From NCBI GenBank assembly GCA_023257915.1, contig JALRBB010000385.1, forward strand, positions 1 to 7,745: a stretch of 7,745 nt of DNA, in the 5' to 3' direction. Below, in pieces: positions 1 through 7,475 of the stretch. The position numbers and the translations under genes were made by a program. The notes under the pieces are model-generated. The model searched no databases. It was not told the DNA's origin and was given only the letters and a program-made list of their open reading frames with translations. Each line of letters starts with the position of its first letter. Position 1 is the first letter of the stretch. The DNA is from Quisquiliibacterium sp. (GTDB lineage: Bacteria > Pseudomonadota > Gammaproteobacteria > Burkholderiales > Burkholderiaceae_E).

Positions 1-1344
1 AAGCAGCACGAGCGCGAGGCTCAGATCGTCGCGCAGGCCGGACGGCCGCAGATGATCACGATCGCCACCAACATGGCCGGTCGCGGCACCGACATCGTGC
101 TGGGTGGCAATGTCGAAAAGCAGGTCGATCTCGTCACGGCAGACGCATCGATTCCGGACGACCAGAAAACTGCGCGTATCGAGACGCTGCGCTCCGAATG
201 GCAGTCGCTGCATGATGCGGTGATCGCTGCCGGCGGTCTGCACATCATCGGCACCGAACGCCATGAATCGCGCCGCATCGACAACCAGTTGCGTGGTCGC
301 TCGGGCCGCCAGGGTGACCCGGGTTCGTCGCGGTTTTACCTGTCGATGGAAGATCCGCTGCTCAAGATCTTCGCCGGTGACCGGCTCAAGGCGATCATGG
401 ATCGCCTGAAGCTGCCGGACGGCGAGGCGATCGAGGCCGGAATCGTCACGCGCTCGATCGAAAGCGCGCAGCGCAAGGTCGAGGCCCGCAACTTCGACAT
501 CCGCAAACAACTACTCGAGTACGACGATGTCGCCAACGACCAGCGCAAGGTGGTCTATTCCGATCGCAATGCGCTGCTCGAGGCCACGCAGTTCGGCGAG
601 CGGGTTCGCGACCTGCGCCATCGCGTGTTCAGCGACCTGTTCCGGATGCATGTGCCCGAGGGCGCGATCGAGGAGCAGTGGGACGTTGCCGGCCTGCAAA
701 AGCTGCTTGCTGATGAGTGGCAACTCGACGTGCCGCTCACCGACATGCTCAAGGATGTCTCCGATGCCTCCGACGAAGATCTGCTCGAACTGCTGATCAA
801 GACTGCCGATGAGTCCTACCAGGCCAAGATCGAGCTGGTCGGCGCCGAGGCGTTCTCCGGTTTCGAGCGCTCGATCATGCTGCAGGCGATCGACCAGCAC
901 TGGCGCGAGCATCTGTCCTCGCTCGACTATCTGCGCCAGGGCATCCATCTGCGCGGCTATGCGCAGAAGAACCCGAAGCAGGAATACAAGCGCGAGGCCT
1001 TCGAGCTGTTCGCGCTGATGCAGGAGCGGGTGCGCAACGACGTGACCCGCATCCTGATGACCGTTCGGGTGCAGGCCGCCGAGGAGGCGCAGCAGGCCGA
1101 GGAGCAGGCGGCACCGGCGTTCTCCAACGTGCAGTACTCGCATGCCGATTTTGCGCAGGCGGCTGCAGGCGCAGACTCCTCCGACCCTGAGGCAATCGCG
1201 CTGGCATTGCAGCAAGGTCCGGCATCCGAAGACCAGGCGGCTTCCCAGCCGATTCGTCGGTTTGGTCAGAAGATCGGTCGCAATGATCCTTGTCCCTGTG
1301 GCTCAGGCAAGAAATTCAAACAGTGTCACGGGCGCCTGGGTTGA
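1..1344 (+). CDS. secA: Protein translocase subunit SecA, C-terminal half (5' end outside window)
   Basis: SecA is the ATP-driven motor that pushes preproteins through the SecYEG channel at the inner membrane. The frame is open from base 1, so the 447 visible residues are roughly the C-terminal half of a family member of about 900 residues. The visible part begins inside the second nucleotide-binding domain, with the very conserved [15 protein letters not shown] stretch. It continues through [20 protein letters not shown] and [17 protein letters not shown] into the helical scaffold and wing. The scaffold segment includes [21 protein letters not shown] variable Ala/Glu/Gln-rich linker follows, and the protein ends in a complete zinc-binding SEC-C motif (C431, C433, C442, H443 of the visible part) that contacts SecB and lipids. 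No frameshift is seen. The next gene, argJ, starts 87 bases downstream, and I see no convincing terminator in that gap. Confidence 0.98.
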   Translation, partial: KQHEREAQIVAQAGRPQMITIATNMAGRGTDIVLGGNVEKQVDLVTADASIPDDQKTARIETLRSEWQSLHDAVIAAGGLHIIGTERHESRRIDNQLRGRSGRQGDPGSSRFYLSMEDPLLKIFAGDRLKAIMDRLKLPDGEAIEAGIVTRSIESAQRKVEARNFDIRKQLLEYDDVANDQRKVVYSDRNALLEATQFGERVRDLRHRVFSDLFRMHVPEGAIEEQWDVAGLQKLLADEWQLDVPLTDMLKDVSDASDEDLLELLIKTADESYQAKIELVGAEAFSGFERSIMLQAIDQHWREHLSSLDYLRQGIHLRGYAQKNPKQEYKREAFELFALMQERVRNDVTRILMTVRVQAAEEAQQAEEQAAPAFSNVQYSHADFAQAAAGADSSDPEAIALALQQGPASEDQAASQPIRRFGQKIGRNDPCPCGSGKKFKQCHGRLG

Positions 1345-1431
1345 GCGGCTGCGCCGTCCTGTCGCCGACCGCACGTTCCGATCTCTGACTCGCTCGCCTC
1401 ATCCGGGCCACCAACACGCTGAGGTTTCACC

Positions 1432-2658
1432 ATGGCCGTGAATCTGTTTTCTCCAGAACCCGCGTCCTTGCATCCGGTCGCTGGTGTCGAACTCGGCTCC
1501 GCGCGTGCGCAGATCCGCAAGCTCAATCGCCGCGATCTGCTGGTGATTCGGTTGGCCGAGGGCGCCAACGTTGCCGGTGTGTTCACGCGCAACCGGTTCT
1601 GCGCTGCCCCGGTGCATGTTTGCCGCGATCATCTGCAGGGATCAGGCGCGGTTCGTGCGCTGCTCATCAACACGGGCTGCGCCAATGCCGGTACCGGTCA
1701 GCCCGGTCTTGCCGACGCGCTGGCGAGCTGCGATGCACTCGCGGCCCAGTTGGGCATCGACAGCCGCCAGGTGCTGCCATTCTCGACCGGTGTCATTCTC
1801 GAGCGGCTTCCGATGCCCAGGCTGATCGCCGGACTGCCGCAGGCGATCGCAGACCTGGCGCTGGATCACTGGGCTGATGCAGCCGAGGCGATCATGACCA
1901 CCGACACCATCCCGAAGGCTGCGTCGCGCCGTGCGACGCTGGCCGGCGCCGAGGTCACGGTGACCGGCATCGCCAAAGGTGCCGGAATGATCCGCCCGAA
2001 CATGGCGACGATGCTTGGCTTCGTTGCGACCGATGCCGCGGTGGACCAGCAGTTGCTGCAGCGCTGGGTCCGCGAAGCTGCCGACGCCAGTTTCAATCGC
2101 ATCACAGTCGATGGCGACACCTCGACCAACGACTCGTTTGTGCTGGTGGCCAGCGGTGCCGGCAAGCTCAAGATCAGTGCCGACACCGATCCCGGAGCCG
2201 CCGAGCTCAAGCTGATGATTCAGGAGGTTGCGGTCACGCTGGCGCAGGCGATCGTGCGCGACGGCGAGGGCGCGACCAAGTTCATCGAGGTGCGCGTCGA
2301 GGGTGCGGCCAGTGCCGACGAGGCGTCCGCAGTCGCTTATGCGATCGCGCACTCGCCGCTGGTCAAGACCGCATTTTTTGCCTCCGATCCGAACCTTGGC
2401 CGCATCCTGTGTGCAATCGGCTATGCCGGTATCGATGATCTCGACCCGGACAAGATCGACCTCTACCTGGGCGATGTGCATGTGGCCACTGCCGGAGGTC
2501 GACATCCGACCTACCGGGAGGAAGATGGTCAACGCGTGATGCAGCAAAGTGAAATCCAGGTGCGCGTGATGCTCGGTCGCGGCGCGCGCGCCACCACCGT
2601 CTGGACCTGCGACTTCTCGCACGACTACGTCTCGATCAACGCCGATTACCGTTCATGA
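1432..2658 (+). CDS. argJ: Glutamate N-acetyltransferase / ornithine acetyltransferase ArgJ
   Basis: ArgJ moves the acetyl group from N-acetylornithine to glutamate, recycling acetyl groups in cytoplasmic arginine biosynthesis. Some family members also use acetyl-CoA, and the sequence alone does not decide which type this is. The 408 residues match the usual full length. Visible hallmarks are the oxyanion-hole region [10 protein letters not shown] (residues 118-127) and the self-cleavage/catalytic segment [16 protein letters not shown] (182-197). Thr193 in that segment should become the N-terminal nucleophile of the beta chain. Also present are VDGDTSTND (226-234), the DPNLGRI segment (319-325) and the typical C-terminal end [11 protein letters not shown]. 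The ATG at 1432 has a GAGG Shine-Dalgarno at 1421-1424 with a 7-base spacer. The stop overlaps the next start in ATGA, so the downstream ATPase is probably translationally coupled. Confidence 0.97.
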   Translation: MAVNLFSPEPASLHPVAGVELGSARAQIRKLNRRDLLVIRLAEGANVAGVFTRNRFCAAPVHVCRDHLQGSGAVRALLINTGCANAGTGQPGLADALASCDALAAQLGIDSRQVLPFSTGVILERLPMPRLIAGLPQAIADLALDHWADAAEAIMTTDTIPKAASRRATLAGAEVTVTGIAKGAGMIRPNMATMLGFVATDAAVDQQLLQRWVREAADASFNRITVDGDTSTNDSFVLVASGAGKLKISADTDPGAAELKLMIQEVAVTLAQAIVRDGEGATKFIEVRVEGAASADEASAVAYAIAHSPLVKTAFFASDPNLGRILCAIGYAGIDDLDPDKIDLYLGDVHVATAGGRHPTYREEDGQRVMQQSEIQVRVMLGRGARATTVWTCDFSHDYVSINADYRS

Positions 2659-3569
2659 ACGACCAGCTATCCGCGCGCCTGGAAATCCTGCTTGCGCGTA
2701 TCGAAACCCTGCTGCCCGCGTCGCCACTGCCCGACTGGAATGCCTCGGTCGCCTTCCGTTGGCGTCGTCGTGCGTCCGGCTTTGGCACGCAGGCCTATCT
2801 GCAACCGGTGCGCAGCCTGTCCACGATCCGGCTGGCTGACCTGAAGAACATCGACGACCAGAAGAAGGCCATCGATCGCAACACACGGCAGTTCGTCAAG
2901 GGCTTGCCGGCCAACAACGTGCTGCTGACCGGCTCGCGTGGCACTGGCAAGTCCTCGCTGATCAAGGCCCTGCTGAACGCCTACAGCGCCAAGGGGCTGC
3001 GCCTGATCGAGGTTGACAAGGATGATCTGGCCGATCTGCCCGACATCATCGAACTGGTTGCTGGCCGGCCCGAGCGCTTCATCGTGTTCTGCGACGATCT
3101 CTCGTTCGAGGAAGGTGAGGCCGGCTACAAGGCGTTGAAGGTTGCGCTAGACGGTTCGGTGGCGGCGCAGTCCGATAACCTGCTGATCTACGCGACCTCC
3201 AATCGCCGTCATCTGCTGCCCGAATACATGGCCGAGAATCTCGAGGCCAAGCATCAGGAAGATGGCGAGATTCATCCCGGCGAGCGGGTCGAGGAAAAGA
3301 TTTCCCTATCTGAACGCTTCGGCCTGTGGGTGTCGTTCTATCCGTTCCGCCAGGATGATTATCTGACCATCATCGGTCACTGGCTCACGCACTTCGGTTG
3401 CGGCGACGATGAGATCGAAAAGGCGCGCGGTGATGCGCTGCGCTTCGCGCTGGAGCGTGGCTCGCGCTCCGGTCGGGTTGCCTGGCAGTTCGCTAAGGAC
3501 TGGGCTGGCCGTCACGCGACGGTGAGCGCGCGCGCCGGCGCGGCGAATCCGCCCAAGCGACGCAAGTGA
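2655..3569 (+). CDS. DUF815-family AAA+ ATPase, function unknown
   Basis: This 304-residue protein looks like a member of the DUF815 group of stand-alone P-loop AAA+ ATPases, whose biological role is not established. A basic, aromatic N-terminal region (about residues 28-50) comes first. It is followed by Walker A GSRGTGKS (93-100), Walker [10 protein letters not shown] (143-151, acidic pair D147/D148) and a sensor-1-like [11 protein letters not shown] (180-190). An acidic insert (about 195-215) leads into [13 protein letters not shown] (219-231). The segment [11 protein letters not shown] (269-279) is positioned like a sensor-2 arginine region. The C-terminus is short and basic (PKRRK). No signal peptide or membrane segment is seen. 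The ATG sits inside the argJ stop (ATGA) with no clear Shine-Dalgarno, and its stop overlaps the GTG of the Nudix gene. The family assignment is firm; any cellular function, such as a chaperone-like or remodelling role, would be inference. Confidence 0.9.
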   Translation: MNDQLSARLEILLARIETLLPASPLPDWNASVAFRWRRRASGFGTQAYLQPVRSLSTIRLADLKNIDDQKKAIDRNTRQFVKGLPANNVLLTGSRGTGKSSLIKALLNAYSAKGLRLIEVDKDDLADLPDIIELVAGRPERFIVFCDDLSFEEGEAGYKALKVALDGSVAAQSDNLLIYATSNRRHLLPEYMAENLEAKHQEDGEIHPGERVEEKISLSERFGLWVSFYPFRQDDYLTIIGHWLTHFGCGDDEIEKARGDALRFALERGSRSGRVAWQFAKDWAGRHATVSARAGAANPPKRRK

Positions 3570-4555
3570 CGACACAGGCCGCGCCGGTCGAGGTCGCGGT
3601 CGGGGTCGTGCTGCGTTCCGATGGCAGCGTGCTGCTCGGCCAGCGTCCGGCTGGTAAACCCTACGCCGGCTGGTGGGAGTTTCCGGGGGGCAAGCTCGAG
3701 GCTGGTGAATCCGTCGGTCAGGCTCTGGCGCGCGAACTTCACGAGGAACTCGGCCTTCAGGTCGCCAGCTCCTGGCCCTGGGTGGTGCGAGAGTTCGTCT
3801 ATCCGCATGCGCATGTGCGCCTGCATTTTCATCGCGTCTTCGAGTTCTCTGGCGTCATTCACGGTCGCGAGAATCAGGCCTTCGCCTGGCTGCGCCCGGA
3901 TGCGATCGATGTCGCGCCGCTGCTGCCGGCGACCGTGCCGGTGATCGGATGGCTGCGCACACCGTCGGTCGCGGTCCGGATTCGCCACTGGCCCGGGATC
4001 GATGGCGACGATGGCGCGCGTGCGATCGACAATCTGCTCGCCTGCCTGGAGCGTGCGCTGTCTGGCGTACCGGGCGGCATGCCAGGCGATGGCGGCGGCC
4101 GGTCGCTGGTTCTGCTGGAGCTGCCCGACCTTGCTGCCGAGCGCTTCGAGTCTGTGTTCTATCGGGTGCGTGAGCTGTGCCGGCATGCCGGCGCGCGCCT
4201 GGTGGTGGATGCCGACCGACCGGCGTCGTACCCGGTGGCGGCCGGCGCACTGTTGCTGCAGGGCGCGGCCTTGCGTGACTGCCGGGACCGGCCAGCGGCA
4301 AGCTTTGTCGCGGCGATCTGCGGCAACGAGTCCGAGCTGCGCAAGGCGGCATCGATCGGTGCCGATCTGGCCTTGCTGGATCCGGATGATCGGCAGGCGC
4401 CGACTGGTGCCGGGCGCAGCTTGCCGGAGTTCGCGATTCCGACCTTGCTCGTCACCGAGTGCCGAACCGAACTGGCATCTTGCCTTGCGCAGGCGTGTCG
4501 CGCGGGCGCACACGGCGTCGCGCTGGACCTGCGCTTCTGGCAGCATGCACGCTGA
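3566..4555 (+). CDS. Nudix hydrolase (MutT-like) fused to a divergent thiamine-phosphate-synthase-like domain
   Basis: The N-terminal part (about residues 8-135) is a MutT-type Nudix domain, expected to hydrolyse nucleoside triphosphates such as oxidised purine nucleotides. It carries a perfect Nudix box: G42, E48, R56-E57, E60-E61 and G63, inside GGKLEAGESVGQALARELHE. The upstream GWWEFPGG is also typical of MutT. The C-terminal part (about 178-329) resembles the TIM-barrel thiamine-phosphate-synthase/TenI domain attached to Nudix domains in many gammaproteobacteria. It contains ELPDLAAERF, AGARLVVDADR and a final GAHGVALDLRFW. The positions usually holding conserved residues look eroded: GALLLQG where GxHL is usual, and AICGNESEL where a Cys-His pair is usual. 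Synthase activity is therefore doubtful. At 329 residues it is close to the length of such fusions. The start is GTG at 3566, overlapping the previous stop as GTGA without a visible Shine-Dalgarno. Confidence 0.9.
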   Translation: MTTQAAPVEVAVGVVLRSDGSVLLGQRPAGKPYAGWWEFPGGKLEAGESVGQALARELHEELGLQVASSWPWVVREFVYPHAHVRLHFHRVFEFSGVIHGRENQAFAWLRPDAIDVAPLLPATVPVIGWLRTPSVAVRIRHWPGIDGDDGARAIDNLLACLERALSGVPGGMPGDGGGRSLVLLELPDLAAERFESVFYRVRELCRHAGARLVVDADRPASYPVAAGALLLQGAALRDCRDRPAASFVAAICGNESELRKAASIGADLALLDPDDRQAPTGAGRSLPEFAIPTLLVTECRTELASCLAQACRAGAHGVALDLRFWQHAR

Positions 4556-4597
4556 TGGCGGCTGGCTGGTCGCGAACAACCGATACGGAGATCACCA

Positions 4598-5005
4598 ATG
4601 GACTTGCAGGCGATGAAGGCGCGCTTGGCGCCGCTGTTTCCCGGGCTGATGGGCGTGGAACTGCAAGAGTTATCGCCAGAGCGCTGCGTCGCGACGATGC
4701 TGGTGCGTCCCGATCTGTGCACGGCCGCCGACACCTTGCACGGCGGCGCCTTCATGGCATTTGCCGATACGCTCGGGGCCGTTGCGACCGTGATGAACCT
4801 GCCGCCCGGCGCCACCACCACCACCATCGAATCGAAGACCAATTTTCTGGGCGGTGCGAAGGTCGGCTCGACGGTGCGCGCCGAGAGCACACCACTTCAC
4901 CGCGGGCGTACCACCATGGTCTGGCAGACCCGGATCACTGGCGATAATGGGAAGTTGTGTGCGGTAGTGATTCAGACGCAGATGGTGATTGCGCCTCGGA
5001 GCTGA
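4598..5005 (+). CDS. PaaI-type hotdog-fold acyl-CoA thioesterase
   Basis: This 135-residue single hotdog-domain protein is a likely cytoplasmic thioesterase that hydrolyses acyl- or aryl-CoA, probably as a dimer or tetramer. The key segment is TLHGGAFMAFADTLGAVAT (residues 46-64). It has the HGG of the family (48-50) and an acidic residue, D57, at the position of the catalytic Asp in PaaI-like enzymes. The central strand TTTTIESKTNFLGGAKVGS (about 74-92) is also typical. The natural substrate cannot be read from the sequence, and no phenylacetate genes are nearby. The ATG at 4598 is supported by ACGGAG at 4585-4590 with a 7-base spacer. It lies 42 bases after the Nudix gene and is the last gene of the plus-strand block. 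Its last 71 bases overlap the 3' end of yacG on the opposite strand. Confidence 0.9.
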   Translation: MDLQAMKARLAPLFPGLMGVELQELSPERCVATMLVRPDLCTAADTLHGGAFMAFADTLGAVATVMNLPPGATTTTIESKTNFLGGAKVGSTVRAESTPLHRGRTTMVWQTRITGDNGKLCAVVIQTQMVIAPRS

Positions 5006-5183
5006 GCGGGTCGGCCTGTTCCTCAAGGCTGGCGCCGGCAATCTGGTAGGCGTTGCTGGCCCAGGCGCCCAAATCGACCGTCTTGCAGCGTTCCGAGCAA
5101 AACGGCCGCCAGCGGTTTGCCGGGCTGAATTCAGTCTTGCGAGCGCAGGCCGGGCAGGCAACCTTCGGTGCGGTCCGCGTCAT
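4935..5183 (-). CDS. yacG: DNA gyrase inhibitor YacG, small zinc-binding protein
   Basis: YacG is a small zinc protein that in Escherichia coli binds GyrB and inhibits DNA gyrase. The 82 residues contain the four zinc ligands in the expected C-x2-C-x15-C-x3-C arrangement (C10, C13, C29, C33), in the context CPACARKTEFS and RPFCSERCKTVDLGAWA. The N-terminal ~50 residues are the conserved core. The C-terminal ~30 residues are Ser/Glu/Gln-rich and probably disordered, making it somewhat longer than the common 60-70. The frame continues upstream of 5183 to 5273, but conservation starts at the ATG at 5183. That ATG shares one base with the zapD stop (TGATG), with no Shine-Dalgarno, which points to coupled translation. 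The tail is encoded antisense to the end of the thioesterase gene. Confidence 0.93.
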   Translation of the reverse strand: MTRTAPKVACPACARKTEFSPANRWRPFCSERCKTVDLGAWASNAYQIAGASLEEQADPLSSEAQSPSASESLPHTTSHYRQ

Positions 5184-5938
5184 CAGAGATTGCACAACGC
5201 GAGTTCGAACTCGACGCTGCCCTCGAATGGTCGCGGACGAAGATCGCCGTCCTGGGACAGGAAACGCACCCACAACAGGTACTTGTTCGCGCTGATTTCC
5301 GGGATGGCGCCGGTCTCGGCGGCGAGCCTGACCTGCACCATCTGGAACGCGCGCCCACCCATCGGCTGCTGATAGCTGCCTTGCTGAGCGGTCAGCTTGC
5401 TGCGCTGCGCGCTTTCGCGCAGCAGTCGCAACACGATCGACAGGCTGTCATAAATCGGTCGGAACGGATTTGCCCAGTTCGCAATGTCGCGGCGCCGCTG
5501 CTCGGCGGAACGGTTCTGCCAGGCGTAGTAGGACGGCAGATCAAATTCGCAGGCGCCGCCGGCGATGATCATTCGACTGCGGATGCTCATCAGCCATTCG
5601 TTGTCGCGCAGATGCTGGCCGGTCTTGCCGGTGAGCGCATTGAGCGCGTTCCAGGCTGCGTCGATCTGTGCGAGTACGGTATCCAGGGCCTCGACCGACA
5701 CATCCGGGCTGGCGCGAAACTGTCCAAGCGACTGCCGTTGGCGGTCGAGTTCCTGCAACAGGTCGGATTTCAAGTCGGCGCGCGCCGCGACATCCAGGAT
5801 GTCGAACAGCGTGCTGAGCGCGACATGATGGTCCTGGGGGTGCTCGCGGTGCGCGAACAGGTCCAGGCGTTCGAACAGGTCTTCCAGGCGCAACAGCGAC
5901 CGGATGCGTTCGTTCAGTGGGTATTCGTAGAGGATCAA
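5183..5938 (-). CDS. zapD: Cell division protein ZapD (FtsZ-bundling)
   Basis: ZapD binds the C-terminal tail of FtsZ and cross-links FtsZ filaments at the division ring in the cytoplasm. The 251 residues match the family length of about 250. Recognisable features are [19 protein letters not shown] near the start, [18 protein letters not shown] (about 54-71) and the core segment [18 protein letters not shown] (about 120-137). The region [21 protein letters not shown] also fits, as does a C-terminal beta part ending in [10 protein letters not shown]. The only usable in-frame start is TTG at 5938. The frame is open back to the coaE stop but contains no ATG, GTG or other TTG there. An ATG 14 bases upstream lies in another frame and hits a stop after five codons, so a one-base sequence error near the start is possible. 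The gene sits between coaE and yacG, as in many gammaproteobacteria. Confidence 0.93.
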   Translation of the reverse strand: MILYEYPLNERIRSLLRLEDLFERLDLFAHREHPQDHHVALSTLFDILDVAARADLKSDLLQELDRQRQSLGQFRASPDVSVEALDTVLAQIDAAWNALNALTGKTGQHLRDNEWLMSIRSRMIIAGGACEFDLPSYYAWQNRSAEQRRRDIANWANPFRPIYDSLSIVLRLLRESAQRSKLTAQQGSYQQPMGGRAFQMVQVRLAAETGAIPEISANKYLLWVRFLSQDGDLRPRPFEGSVEFELALCNL

Positions 5939-5982
5939 GCCGCCGGTCCCATTTTTTGTATTCCGGCCTTCAAACTGCGGCG

Positions 5983-6011
5983 ATTCTGAAGGAATCTGGC
6001 GGAGTTGACAA
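5983..6011 (-). promoter_or_regulatory. Candidate sigma70-type promoter for zapD-yacG
   Basis: In the coaE-zapD spacer, read on the minus strand, TTGTCA (6011-6006; five of six matches to TTGACA) lies 17 bases upstream of CAGAAT (5988-5983; four of six matches to TATAAT). Transcription would start near 5975 and give a leader of about 37 bases before the TTG of zapD. The -10 match is weak and this is pattern matching only. zapD could equally be read through from coaE. Confidence 0.25.
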
Positions 6012-6049
6012 ACCCTGTGCGCGACTGCCTGCTGGACCCAGGGCGCTGT

Positions 6050-6685
6050 TCAGGCGCCTGCTGCACCGGCGAGTTCCAGAAAATGCGTGTGCAAACGTTC
6101 CACCTGCGCTGGCAGCAAGATCGAATCTCCGCCGTTGTCCAGGACGTCATCGGCCTGTGCCAGGCGCTGTTCGCGGCTCGCCTGCGCGCCGATGATTGCC
6201 AGCACCTGGTCACGACTCAGTCCGCTGCGCTGGATGACGCGTTCGATCTGGACCTCAACCGGACAGTCGACCACCAGGATCCGGTCGAAACGCTCCTTCG
6301 CGTTGCCGCCTTCGACCAGCAGCGGAATCACCACGATCGCATACGGTGCGCCGGCCGCCGCTGCGATTTGTCGCTCGGTCTCTTCGCGGATCATCGGATG
6401 CAGGATCGCCTCGAGCCGCTTGCGCGCCTGCGGATCGTCGAACGCCAGTTTGCGCATCGCCGCGCGATCCAGCCTGCCGTCGGCCGCAATCACCGCTTCA
6501 CCAAAGGTCTGGCGGATCGCGGCCATCGCCGCTCCATGCGGGCCGGTGAGCTGGTGGGCGATTTCATCGGCATCAATCAGCGGCACTCCGAGCGCGCCGA
6601 ACTGGTTGGCAACCGTTGTCTTGCCGCTGCCGATTCCGCCAGTCAGGCCGACCAGCAATGCGGGGCGCAGGGATTCGTTGTTCAT
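6050..6685 (-). CDS. coaE: Dephospho-CoA kinase CoaE
   Basis: CoaE phosphorylates the ribose 3'-OH of dephospho-CoA with ATP, the last step of coenzyme A synthesis in the cytoplasm. From the ATG at 6685 the protein has 211 residues, close to the usual ~205. The P-loop GGIGSGKT is at residues 16-23. It is followed by DADEIAHQL (38-46), which holds the likely catalytic/substrate Asp residues. Further along are EAILHPMIREE, the IPLLVEGG strand and loop, and VVDCPVEVQIERVIQR with the lid region. The family-typical late segment ASREQRLAQADDVLDN is also present. The frame extends to a GTG at 6733, only 3 bases after the pilD stop. Homologs begin just before the V-G-L-T-G-G strand, so the ATG is preferred, although neither start has a good Shine-Dalgarno. 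It lies downstream of pilD and 111 bases upstream of zapD. Confidence 0.96.
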   Translation of the reverse strand: MNNESLRPALLVGLTGGIGSGKTTVANQFGALGVPLIDADEIAHQLTGPHGAAMAAIRQTFGEAVIAADGRLDRAAMRKLAFDDPQARKRLEAILHPMIREETERQIAAAAGAPYAIVVIPLLVEGGNAKERFDRILVVDCPVEVQIERVIQRSGLSRDQVLAIIGAQASREQRLAQADDVLDNGGDSILLPAQVERLHTHFLELAGAAGA

Positions 6686-6736
6686 GGGATGGACGATACC
6701 AAAACGGGGTGCGCGGCTCGGGGCCGGGAGCACGCG

Positions 6737-7465
6737 TCAAAATCCGTACAGACCCGCCAGCGGCTTGCCGAAATACAGCGTCAGCAAACCGGCGCCGGCT
6801 AGATAAGGGCCGAACGGGATCGGCACCTGGCGGCCGTGCTGCCGAAGCAGGATCAGAGCGATACCGACGCAGGCGCCTACCAGTGAGGCGAGCAGGATGA
6901 TCGCTGGCAGTGCCTGCCAGCCAAACCAGGCGCCGAGCGCCGCGAGCAGCTTGAAGTCGCCATAGCCCATGCCTTCGCGTCCGGTGGCGAGCTTGAACAG
7001 CCAGTAGATCGACCACAGCAGCAGATAGCCGGCCATTGCACCGATCAGCGCATCGCGCACCGGTGCGAAAAGACCCGACAGGTTCAGCGCCAGCCCGATC
7101 CAGAGCAAGGGTAGGGTGAGGTCGTCCGGCAGCAGCTGGGTGTCAAAATCGATAAACGTCAGCGCGATCAGCAAGAAGCTCAGCAGCATCGCGGCAGCGC
7201 CCTGGGCGCTCACGCCGAAACGCCAGACGGCGAGCGCGGCGAGCAGGCCGCTGCTCAGTTCGATCAGCGGATAGCGCGCCGAGATCCGCACGCCGCATCC
7301 GGAGCAGCGTCCGCGCAACATCAGCCAGCCGAGCACCGGAATATTCTCCCGCACCGTAATGGCGTGGCCGCAGGCCGGGCAGTGCGACCGCGGCCGGACC
7401 AGGTTAAAGGGCGGTGATTCGAGAAGCGGTTCGCCGCGCAACTCGGCGGCCTGCTGGTGCCATTC
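6737..7465 (-). pseudogene. pilD: Type IV prepilin peptidase / N-methyltransferase PilD, missing its 5' end
   Basis: PilD is an inner-membrane aspartic peptidase (family A24) that cleaves type IV pilin and type II secretion pseudopilin leaders and methylates the new N-terminus. Everything after the first membrane segment is present. The two-pair cysteine zinc motif is CPACGH (codons from 7381) and CSGCG, with [18 protein letters not shown] between. ARYPLIEL and several hydrophobic helices follow. The first catalytic Asp region is [17 protein letters not shown], the second active-site motif is [16 protein letters not shown], and [12 protein letters not shown] comes near the end. The N-terminal part is missing: no start codon, no first transmembrane helix and no G-S-F-L-N-V-V-x-x-R-L-P-type segment. 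From about 7465 upstream, the frame instead encodes a piece of an unrelated protein. As written this gene would not give a normal PilD. It may be intact in the organism if the join is an assembly error. The stop at 6737 is 51 bases from the coaE ATG. Confidence 0.88.
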
Positions 7466-7475
7466 GTTGTTGCCG
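7450..7475 (-). other. Apparent in-frame junction between a BNR-propeller fragment and pilD
   Basis: Reading leftward, [18 protein letters not shown] belongs to a beta-propeller protein, while [20 protein letters not shown] is typical of the PilD loop before the cysteine motif. The switch lies around the codons for NNEWHQQ. Both families plausibly have a Trp followed by polar residues here, so a short stretch of shared bases (around TGGCACCAG) may have mediated the join. The exact base cannot be fixed without homologs. Confidence 0.7.

Noticed and set aside
1345..1431. The secA-argJ spacer, checked for a promoter, terminator or leader element
   Set aside because: Apart from the argJ Shine-Dalgarno at 1421-1424, no hexamer pair or stable hairpin with a T-tract could be seen.
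1642..2622. A 326-codon open frame antisense to argJ
   Set aside because: It mirrors argJ across its length in GC-rich DNA, its translation is rich in His/Arg/Gly with no recognisable domain, and argJ itself is unambiguous. It is a codon-bias shadow.
3512..4579. A 355-codon open frame antisense to the Nudix fusion gene
   Set aside because: The composition is Arg/Gln/Ala-rich without motifs, and the opposite strand carries a perfect Nudix box. It is a shadow frame.
4813..4826. A short ACC triplet run in the thioesterase gene
   Set aside because: It encodes four Thr residues of a conserved beta strand. The run is too short to be a meaningful repeat.
5168..5989. A 273-codon plus-strand frame opposite zapD
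   Set aside because: The minus strand encodes a clear full-length ZapD over the same bases. The plus-strand translation shows no family features.
6005..6010. A perfect TTGACA on the plus strand
   Set aside because: There is no TATAAT-like hexamer 16-18 bases downstream and no plus-strand gene to drive. The same bases form the minus-strand -35 candidate.
6042..6058. A GGCGC/GCGCC hairpin with a 7-base loop at the end of coaE, considered as a terminator
   Set aside because: The stem is only 5 base pairs, overlaps the coaE stop codon and has no T-tract on either strand.
6005..6802. A 265-codon plus-strand frame opposite coaE
   Set aside because: CoaE on the minus strand has its P-loop and all expected motifs. 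The plus-strand product is unrecognisable.
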